In this document: positions 51,534 to 56,816 of the stretch, piece after piece | How positions within the stretch are numbered: the stretch's first letter is position 1 | How the letters are laid out: each line of letters starts with the position of its first letter | Assembly (NCBI GenBank): GCA_028818855.1 | Contig: JAPPMY010000091.1 | Location: forward strand, 1-56,816 | DNA from: Rhodospirillales bacterium | GTDB lineage: Bacteria > Pseudomonadota > Alphaproteobacteria > UBA828 | DNA: 56,816 nucleotides | Direction: 5' to 3' | Notes under the pieces: generated by a model | The model's database searches: none | Told to the model about the DNA's origin: nothing | The model's input: only the letters and a program-made list of their open reading frames with translations | Made by a program: the position numbers and the translations under genes

Positions 51534-52736
51534 CTAGGCCGCTTCCACCGCCGACCAGATGCGCTCCCACTTCTCGGGCGAGGACGGCGCGTCGAACTGG
51601 TAGAGGCCGTGGATCGCTTCGGTCTCGTTGAGGAAGAGCGTGTCGACGTAGCGCTCGTCGAGCATGTCGCGAACGTCCACGGTGGGCGCCCAGCCGATCT
51701 CGACCGCCACGGTCCTCATGCTCTCGCGCTCGAGCCGGAAGTCGATCCACTTGTGGGCGATCTCCAGCTTCTCGCTGTCGGTGACGCCTGACGTGATGGA
51801 CCACTGGTCCACCCAGCCGAGCCCGCCTTCCGTGGGCTTGAGGACGTGGCGCATGTTGAGATCGGACTTGCCGTCCAGCTTGTCGAAGTGGATGCGCCGG
51901 TAGATGCCGGACCACTCCGGCGAGGCCCACACCACTTGGGCGCGGAGCAGGCGCTCCAGCGTGTCCTCGTCGTTCCAGCGGTTGACCAGCAGCGGCTTCT
52001 GCTTGATCAGGAGGCGCTTGCACTCCTCCAGCTCCTCGTCCGAGAGCACGTAGGGGTTGAAGCTCTTGCCGTCGGGCCGGGGGCCGTCCTTCGTCCCCAT
52101 GTTGTGCGCGGCCAGGATGCCGGCGAGCGCGATGTTCTCCTCGAAGCGGGCGCTGGTGGAGAGGTGCCCGTCGTACTTCTCGTTGAACAGGAGGTTGACC
52201 GATTCCTGATCCTCGGCCGCAACCTTGTCCATGTTGACCGTGAACCCGTATCCGCCCCAGCAGTTGGGGGCGGCGATCATGTCCTCGCTGTCCTCCGCAC
52301 GAAGCAGCGTGAACTTGGGCGGCACGAAGTCGTCGAACACGTTGCTGAGGTCGAGCTTCGAGTAGTCGACCGACTGGACCAGCCCCTGCTTGGCGTAGAG
52401 GCGGGGCCAGAAGCCGTCCGCCATCACCAGGTCGAAGTCCTGGGTGCCGCCGGCCCGGAGCTTGTTCCAGGCCTCGGAGTTGCCGTCGAAGAAGCCGGCG
52501 CTGATCTTGACGTCGTGCCGGGCCTCGAACTCGGCGGTGAGGCTCTTGACGTTGTAGTGCTCCCAGCCGAGCCAGCGCAGCTCCAGCGTGGCCGCCTCGG
52601 CATTGCGGACGAAGGGACCGGTGCTCTTCCAGGTGAAGCCGGCGACCGCTGCCGCGGCTGCGCCCTTGAGCACGCCTCGCCGCGATACGCGGCGCTTCGT
52701 CGGCTGCGATTTCGCGTCGGTCCTGTTCTTGCTCAT
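51534..52736 (-). CDS. Extracellular solute-binding protein of polyamine/opine-type ABC transporter (Tat signal)
   Basis: A 400-residue periplasmic binding protein. The N-terminus has a twin-arginine signal (RVSRRGVLKGAAAAAVAGF), so it may be exported folded by Tat. Then LELRWLGWEHYNVKSLTAEFEA, DFDLVMADGFWPRLYAKQGLVQSV, YGFTVNMDKV, QVVWASPEWSGIYRR and a late SEKLEIAHKWIDFRL. This is the PotD/PotF-like or 2-aminoethylphosphonate-type binding-protein family. GGGAGGATC lies just upstream of ATG 52736. First gene of the cluster; ligand unknown. Confidence 0.9.
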   Translation of the reverse strand: MSKNRTDAKSQPTKRRVSRRGVLKGAAAAAVAGFTWKSTGPFVRNAEAATLELRWLGWEHYNVKSLTAEFEARHDVKISAGFFDGNSEAWNKLRAGGTQDFDLVMADGFWPRLYAKQGLVQSVDYSKLDLSNVFDDFVPPKFTLLRAEDSEDMIAAPNCWGGYGFTVNMDKVAAEDQESVNLLFNEKYDGHLSTSARFEENIALAGILAAHNMGTKDGPRPDGKSFNPYVLSDEELEECKRLLIKQKPLLVNRWNDEDTLERLLRAQVVWASPEWSGIYRRIHFDKLDGKSDLNMRHVLKPTEGGLGWVDQWSITSGVTDSEKLEIAHKWIDFRLERESMRTVAVEIGWAPTVDVRDMLDERYVDTLFLNETEAIHGLYQFDAPSSPEKWERIWSAVEAA

Positions 52737-53164
52737 CGTTGATCCTCCCTGTGGTGTGGCGCCGCAAACCCGTTGACCGGAGCGGACGCCGCCGCCGCCG
52801 TCATTGCGTGCGCCGGCAGTTCTAAGAAGGGCGTCGCGGTCTGCGTGACCCGAGCGGATCATAACACCGCGCTTATGCCTCTGCATGGTCGACGTGCGGC
52901 GCGGCTCTGCGCCGCCGGCCGGGGCAAGGGCCGGCGAGCCGCAGCATCCTCCCGCCATCTTCGAATTCGATCGCGCCGGCCGCCGCCCCTTGAAAGGGCC
53001 AATCCGCGCAACTACTGTCTAAGGTGATGTCAAATTACGCCGTTGGAGGTCGTTCTCTGAATGGTTTCGATTGCGAGGATCGCATAGTGCAGTCCGTTAT
53101 TCCCGGCCTTCTATTGCAACTAAGCCGGGCGGGGTTGTAGCCCGTAACGGTGAAGGAGGTGGCG
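52737..53164. other. 428-bp intergenic region without a gene
   Basis: A GC-rich stretch with several inverted repeats (for example GGCGC...GCGCC and GCCGGCC...GGGCCGGC near 52895-52935), none followed by a U-run. Near 52990 a TTGAAA (52990-52995), 17-nt spacer and TACTGT (53013-53018) could be a promoter for the DM13 gene, but this is weak. I see no complete coding frame or RNA gene. Confidence 0.4.
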
Positions 53165-53650
53165 ATGCGGAAGTGGATTATCGCGTTCTTCGTTGGCGGG
53201 GTCATGGGCACGGCCTTCGGCGTCGCCGTCGGGTTTTTCATCTTTCCCTACGTGTTTCCGCCGCCGCCGGCTATGGAAACGCTCACCGCGGAGGAGCAGA
53301 CCGATGTCCTCGCGCGGGGAACGTTCATTCACGCGAACCCCTCCGATCCCATCCACTACGGCGAGGGCAACGTCACGGTTTACGAGGACCTGGTGTTCCT
53401 CGAAGAGGACTTCAAAGTGGGGCCGGGGCCCGCGTTCCACGTCTATCTCGTGCCCCAGGAAGAAATCCGCGAATCCTCGGATGTCAAGGGAACGATGTAC
53501 ATCGATCTCGGCAAGTTGCGCGCCTTCGAGGGGAGTCAGAAATACCCCATACCGAAAGGCGTGGACCTGCAGGACTATCCGAGCGTGGTCATCTGGTGCG
53601 TGCAGTTCGGCGTGTTGATCTCGCCTGCGGATCTGGCCCTCGAATCCTGA
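53165..53650 (+). CDS. DM13-domain protein, membrane-anchored
   Basis: A 161-residue protein with an N-terminal signal/anchor (WIIAFFVGGVMGTAFGVAVGFF) and a DM13 domain after a proline-rich linker (PPPPA). DM13 features are RGTFIHANPSDPIHYGEGNV, VYEDLVFLEEDFKVGPGPAFHVYL, LRAFEGSQKYPIPKGVDLQDY and the late SVVIWCVQFGVLIS with its conserved Cys. DM13 domains are thought to handle redox chemistry at the cell surface, but few are characterised. ATG 53165 has a strong AAGGAGGT 6 nt upstream. It stands alone, convergent with tlyA. Confidence 0.88.
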   Translation: MRKWIIAFFVGGVMGTAFGVAVGFFIFPYVFPPPPAMETLTAEEQTDVLARGTFIHANPSDPIHYGEGNVTVYEDLVFLEEDFKVGPGPAFHVYLVPQEEIRESSDVKGTMYIDLGKLRAFEGSQKYPIPKGVDLQDYPSVVIWCVQFGVLISPADLALES

Positions 53651-53721
53651 TTTCGAGCCGATAAGTCCGCAGCTCCCGCCGTTGTAATTCCGGTGGGGCC
53701 GGGCCGGCGTGCCTGACCGTC

Positions 53722-54510
53722 TCAGGGCCTGCGCCGCGCCGCGATCAGGAACTCGGTGTTGCCGTCGCGGCCCTTGATGGGGCTCTCGACGAGCCCCGTC
53801 ACCGGCCAGCCCTCGGCCGTCAGCCAGTCCCGGATCGTGCTGCACACCTCCTCGCGGACGGCCGGGTCGCGGACGATGCCGCCCTTGCCCACGCGCCCGC
53901 GCCCTGCCTCGAACTGCGGCTTGATGAGGGCGACGAGGCGCGCGCCCGGACCCGCGAGCGCAAGCGGCGCCGGCAGGATCGTCCTCAGCCCGATGAAGCT
54001 CGCGTCGCAGACGACGAGGTCGACCGGCTCCGGCACGTGCGCCTGCGTAAGGTAGCGCGCGTTGGTGCGCTCCAGCACGCGCACACGGGGGTCGCTCCGC
54101 AGCCGGGAGTCGAGCTGGCCGTAGCCGACGTCGACGGCGTAGACGCGGCTCGCGCCCCGCTCGCACAGCACATGTGTGAAGCCGCCGGTGGATGCGCCGA
54201 TGTCGAGCGCGACGAGCCCTTGCGGGTCGATGCGGAAGCGTGCGAGCGCGTGGTCGAGCTTCACGCCGCCGCGCGAGACCCAGGGGTGCGCCTTGCCGCG
54301 CAGGCTGAGCGGGAGGTCGCGGTCGACCTGCATGCCGGGCTTCTCGAGCCGGCGCTCGCCCGAGAACACGTGGCCGGCCAGCAGCAGCGCCTGCGCCTTT
54401 GCTCTGGTCCCGGCGAGGCCGCGCGCTACCAGCAGCGCATCGAGCCGCTCCTTCCCCGGGCGGCGGCGGGTCGGCGCGGGCGTCGCGTCGCACCCGGGGC
54501 GGCGGCTCAG
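53722..54510 (-). CDS. tlyA: TlyA-type rRNA 2'-O-methyltransferase, CTG start likely
   Basis: Methylates 16S/23S rRNA riboses in family members. A 262-residue product with an N-terminal S4 RNA-binding domain (RLDALLVARGLAGTRAKAQALLLAGHVFSG, VSRGGVKLDHAL) and an FtsJ-like domain (DIGASTGGFTHVLCERGA, VYAVDVGYGQLDSRL, ASFIGLRTILPAPLALA, ALIKPQFEAGRGRVGKGG). No ATG, GTG or TTG lies between the ispA stop and the S4 domain. CTG 54510 overlaps the ispA stop codon (CTGA), has GGAGCGG upstream and gives the usual length. It normally follows dxs; here it follows ispA directly. Confidence 0.88.
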   Translation of the reverse strand: MSRRPGCDATPAPTRRRPGKERLDALLVARGLAGTRAKAQALLLAGHVFSGERRLEKPGMQVDRDLPLSLRGKAHPWVSRGGVKLDHALARFRIDPQGLVALDIGASTGGFTHVLCERGASRVYAVDVGYGQLDSRLRSDPRVRVLERTNARYLTQAHVPEPVDLVVCDASFIGLRTILPAPLALAGPGARLVALIKPQFEAGRGRVGKGGIVRDPAVREEVCSTIRDWLTAEGWPVTGLVESPIKGRDGNTEFLIAARRRP

Positions 54511-55394
54511 TGGCGCCGCTCCACGATATAGCGGGCGGCGGCGCGCAGCGGCTCCGCCTTCCCGTCGAAGCCGGCGAGCGCCGCGACGGCGTCCTCCACC
54601 AAAGCCCCGGCCCGCCGCCGCGCCTCGCTTGCGCCGAGCAGGCCCACGAAGGTCGCCTTGCCGGCGGCGGCGTCCTTGCCCACGGCCTTGCCGAGATCGG
54701 CCTCCGAGCCCTCGTGATCGAGCAGGTCGTCGGCGATCTGGAAGGCGAGCCCGATGCAGGCGGCGTAGTCGCGGAGCGCCGCGCGGGCGGCGCCGTCCTC
54801 CCGCGCGAGGATGGCGCCGGCTTCGCACGAGAAGCCGAAGAGGGCGCCGGTCTTGAGCCGCTGCAGCCGGATGATCTCGTCGAGGTCAAGCTCCCGGGTT
54901 TCCGCCGCGAGATCGATCGCCTGGCCGCCCGCCATGCCGTCCGCACCGGCCGCCCGCGCCAGCGCGCAGGCGATCTCGGCCCGCACCGCAGGGTCCGGGT
55001 GCCCTTCCGGCGCCGTCACCGCCTCGAAGGCCAGGGTGAGGAGGGAGTCGCCCACCAGGATCGCCGTCGCCTCGTCGAAGGCGATGTGGCAGGTGGGCTT
55101 GCCGCGGCGCAGCTCGTCGTCGTCCATTGCCGGCAGGTCGTCGTGGACGAGCGAATAGGTGTGCACCATCTCGATGGCGGCGGCGGTGTTGACCGACCAG
55201 GGGCGCGGCACGCCGAAGAGGTCGGCGGCAGACAGCACGAGGAAGGGCCTGAGCCGCTTGCCGCCGGCGAAGAGGGAGTAGCGCATCGCCTCCGAGAGCC
55301 GCCCGTCGCTGCCGTTGGGCGCGGGAACCAGCGATTCGAGCGCCGCGTCCACGGCTTCGGCTGAGCTGCGGAGCGCATCCTCCAGAGACGTCAC
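54507..55394 (-). CDS. ispA: Polyprenyl synthetase (farnesyl diphosphate synthase type)
   Basis: Condenses isopentenyl diphosphate with allylic diphosphates to make farnesyl diphosphate. The 295-residue protein carries GGKRLRPFLVLSAADLFG, the first aspartate-rich motif HDDLPAMDDDELRRG with two further residues between the Asp pairs, and the second QIADDLLDHEG. GTG 55394 is the start, following xseB closely, as in the conserved xseB-ispA order. dxs, which usually comes next, is absent. It overlaps the tlyA start. Confidence 0.93.
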   Translation of the reverse strand: MTSLEDALRSSAEAVDAALESLVPAPNGSDGRLSEAMRYSLFAGGKRLRPFLVLSAADLFGVPRPWSVNTAAAIEMVHTYSLVHDDLPAMDDDELRRGKPTCHIAFDEATAILVGDSLLTLAFEAVTAPEGHPDPAVRAEIACALARAAGADGMAGGQAIDLAAETRELDLDEIIRLQRLKTGALFGFSCEAGAILAREDGAARAALRDYAACIGLAFQIADDLLDHEGSEADLGKAVGKDAAAGKATFVGLLGASEARRRAGALVEDAVAALAGFDGKAEPLRAAARYIVERRH

Positions 55395-55403
55395 CCGGCC
55401 GCC

Positions 55404-55652
55404 TCAGCCGGTCTCGAACGGCTCCGTCCGGGCCGCGCCCTCGGAGTCGCCGTCGATCTTCTCGACCCGGAGCTCGGCCTGGCGCAGCTTGTCCTCGCAG
55501 AACTTCTTCAGCTTGACGCCGCGCTCATAGGCCGCAATTGCCGCCTCGAGGCCGGTGTCTCCGGCCTCCAGCTCGTGCACGATCCCTTCAAGCTCGCGCA
55601 TCGCGCTCTCGAAGGTCTGCGCCTCGCCATCCTTGTCCTCGTTCTCAACCAT
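55404..55652 (-). CDS. xseB: Exodeoxyribonuclease VII small subunit
   Basis: An 82-residue three-helix subunit of exonuclease VII, which degrades single-stranded DNA in the cytoplasm. The core FESAMRELEGIVHELEAGDTGLEAAIAAYERG...LKKFCEDKLRQAELRVEKI is the XseB signature. ATG 55652. The large subunit gene xseA is not in the window, as is common. First gene of the xseB-ispA-tlyA run. Confidence 0.95.
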   Translation of the reverse strand: MVENEDKDGEAQTFESAMRELEGIVHELEAGDTGLEAAIAAYERGVKLKKFCEDKLRQAELRVEKIDGDSEGAARTEPFETG

Positions 55653-55713
55653 GCTCCGAGTCTAGAGAGTGCCCGAACGCTCGGCAACAACCAGCGGGAG
55701 CCGGAGGCCCATG

Positions 55714-55986
55714 TTACTCGTTGAAGAGGTCGGCGTGGGTGCCGGTACGGACCAGCCGCAACTCGTCTCCCTCGACACAGTAGATCAGCAACCAGTCGGG
55801 CTCGATGTGGATTTCTCGATAACCCTGCCAGCTTCCCCGCAATGGATGATCGCGGTAGCGAGCAGGCAGGGACTCTTGGCGGGCCAAAGCCGTCAAGGGC
55901 AGGCGAAGTTTGGCCAAGTCCTTTCCGCGACGTTGCGCTCTCTTGACGTCCCGCTTGAACTGCGCGGACCTGACAGGGATGAGCAC
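55714..55986 (-). CDS. yafQ: YafQ-type RelE-superfamily toxin
   Basis: A 90-residue mRNA interferase of the RelE/YafQ family, which cuts translated mRNA on the ribosome. Four residues that correspond to the E. coli YafQ active site are present: His in YRDHPLRGSW, His and Asp in EIHIEPDWLLIY, and His in RTGTHADLF. GTG 55986 gives the normal length and starts 1 nt after the antitoxin stop (55988-55990). A TTG at 55998 is an alternative. Translation is probably coupled to the antitoxin gene. Confidence 0.9.
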   Translation of the reverse strand: MLIPVRSAQFKRDVKRAQRRGKDLAKLRLPLTALARQESLPARYRDHPLRGSWQGYREIHIEPDWLLIYCVEGDELRLVRTGTHADLFNE

Positions 55987-55987
55987 G

Positions 55988-56245
55988 TCAGGCGCCAATA
56001 TCCTCGAACAACTCGTCGGTGTTGGCGAAGCGCTTGCCCCTGCCCTCCTCCAACTCCTTCATGGCCTTGACGGTGGTTGCGTTTGGCACCTGTACTGCGA
56101 ACGGCAGCCGCTTCTCGTCGGCCACTCTCAACAGCATCAGACGGATGGCATCAGACACCGTAAGGCCCATGGCATGAAGAGCCTCCGTGGCCCGCGCCTT
56201 GGTGTCGCTATCGATCCGTGCTCGCACAACAGTATCCGCGCTCAT
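55988..56245 (-). CDS. dinJ: DinJ/RelB-type antitoxin
   Basis: An 85-residue antitoxin with an N-terminal ribbon-helix-helix (MSADTVVRARIDSDTKARATEALHAMGLTVSDAIRLML) that binds DNA and a C-terminal toxin-wrapping segment (NATTVKAMKELEEGRGKRFANTDELFEDIG). It neutralises the YafQ-like toxin encoded directly downstream. It most likely represses its own operon at the palindrome 28 nt upstream of the start. ATG 56245. Confidence 0.92.
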   Translation of the reverse strand: MSADTVVRARIDSDTKARATEALHAMGLTVSDAIRLMLLRVADEKRLPFAVQVPNATTVKAMKELEEGRGKRFANTDELFEDIGA

Positions 56246-56272
56246 TGGGGCTTCTCCAGACTTGTGGCATCA

Positions 56273-56284
56273 TTGTAGCTACAA
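56273..56284. promoter_or_regulatory. Perfect 12-bp palindrome upstream of the antitoxin gene, candidate operator
   Basis: TTGTAGCTACAA is a perfect self-complementary site in the promoter region of the DinJ-YafQ pair. Ribbon-helix-helix antitoxins bind short palindromes in their own promoters. The site is seen; binding is inferred. Confidence 0.65.
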
Positions 56285-56340
56285 CCGCACAAGTGGACAA
56301 GGGCAGCGCTCCGGTTTCTCACCAATGCGTCGAGGAAAGG

Positions 56341-56816
56341 CTAACCCGCGACGCTCGGGCGGGCGGAGACCTCGGCGTGCCAGCGGCGCGCGTTGGTGTG
56401 ATCCTCCGGCAGGCCGACCTTGGCCCCCCTGGTCGCGAAGTCGACGATGCAGAGCGCGGTGATGTCGGCGACGCTGAAGCGCGACCCCGCGATGAAGCGG
56501 TTCTCCGCAAGCTGGCGCTCGATGCGGCCGTAGAAGCCGGCGAGCCGCTTCCTGCCGCGCTCGATCAGGGCCGGGATCTGCTCGATCGGCTCCTCGAAGC
56601 CCGGCAGGCCGCGCCCGGCGAAGGCGGGGGTGGAATTGCGGAACACCTCCGCCACGCCGTTGAAGCCCTCGTTCTCGGCGCGGCGCTCCCACATGTCCAC
56701 GAGGGCGCGGTCCTTCCTGTTCACGCCGAAGAGCGGCGGCGCCGGATAGGCGTCCTCGAGGTAGCGGCAGATCGCCATCGCCTCGCCGATCTGCGTGCCG
56801 TCGTCGAGCTCCAGCA
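56341..56816 (-). CDS. Glutathione S-transferase family protein (N-terminus outside window)
   Basis: The frame continues beyond the right edge of the window, so the protein is incomplete at its N-terminus. The visible 157 residues begin LELDDGTQIGEAMAICRYLEDAYP, the end of the thioredoxin-like domain with the Glu-Ala/Ser-type glutathione-contact site. The all-helical C-terminal domain follows, ending RFSVADITALCIVDFATRGAK, with the usual Asp N-capping residue. It detoxifies or transfers glutathione. The substrate is not determinable. Confidence 0.9.
   Translation of the reverse strand, partial: LELDDGTQIGEAMAICRYLEDAYPAPPLFGVNRKDRALVDMWERRAENEGFNGVAEVFRNSTPAFAGRGLPGFEEPIEQIPALIERGRKRLAGFYGRIERQLAENRFIAGSRFSVADITALCIVDFATRGAKVGLPEDHTNARRWHAEVSARPSVAG

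Noticed and set aside
52737-53164. Small RNA or riboswitch in the 428-bp gap
   Set aside because: The inverted repeats are expected in such GC-rich DNA, and no conserved riboswitch core or terminator U-run is visible.
1-56816. CRISPR arrays, insertion sequences, rRNA and tRNA genes
   Set aside because: No regularly spaced direct repeats, transposase-like proteins or structured RNA signatures were seen on either strand.

Overview
The window is about 57 kb of very GC-rich bacterial DNA. Coding is dense, GTG and TTG starts are common, and many stop and start codons overlap. The conserved blocks (DUF2062-acpS-lepB-rnc-era at the left, xseB-ispA-tlyA at the right), an NCS2 permease, CueR-type copper control and a large set of catabolic and ABC-transport genes all fit an alphaproteobacterium, perhaps of the Rhodospirillales/Rhizobiales kind. 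That placement is inferred from gene order and protein style; there is no rRNA in the window.

Layout. 1-3.5 kb: housekeeping block (DUF2062 protein, holo-ACP synthase, signal peptidase I, RNase III, Era). 3.6-7.9 kb: NCS2 permease with an unusual tail, alpha/beta hydrolase, OFA-type MFS carrier, small membrane protein. 7.9-12.3 kb: copper/redox module (two c-type cytochromes, CopA-like P1B ATPase, CueR, Cu/Zn SOD) around two divergent promoters that each have a 19-bp spacer. 12.4-20.2 kb: flavin monooxygenase-like protein, FAD protein, oligopeptidase B, MtnK, RidA, class III aminotransferase. 20.2-21.1 kb: orphan sugar-type ABC permease. 21.1-22.8 kb: a strikingly AT-richer island with a DinD homologue divergent from a coiled-coil/winged-helix protein, with a dyad between them. 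22.8-38 kb: an eight-gene reverse-strand cluster (ribose-type ABC transporter, HyuA/HyuB, PutA, aconitase-family large and small subunits) with a divergent GntR regulator and an M24 (prolidase/creatinase-fold) enzyme. 38-46.5 kb: a second reverse-strand cluster (HyuA2, HyuB2, a short-chain-fold protein with halohydrin dehalogenase motifs, acyl-CoA ligase, a thiolase-fold protein without the usual nucleophilic Cys, its DUF35 partner, a crotonase). 46.7-52.7 kb: divergent Sua5/YrdC-like protein, enolase-superfamily enzyme, polyamine/opine-type ABC transporter. 53-56.8 kb: DM13 protein, tlyA, ispA, xseB, a DinJ-YafQ toxin-antitoxin pair, and a glutathione transferase cut by the window end.

The two most interesting things are the 42.1-42.8 kb gene and the 21-23 kb island. 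The first carries T-x4-F-x-G and S-x12-Y-x3-R, the two motifs that define halohydrin dehalogenases. It lies in what looks like one catabolic operon with ATP-dependent HyuAB enzymes and a CoA/aldol-cleavage module, an arrangement I do not recognise as a described pathway. The 25-38 kb cluster can be read as uptake and ring opening of a cyclic proline-containing amide that ends in PutA. This is a hypothesis from context. Two conserved genes (rnc, tlyA) have no ATG, GTG or TTG start where one is needed and may start at CTG.
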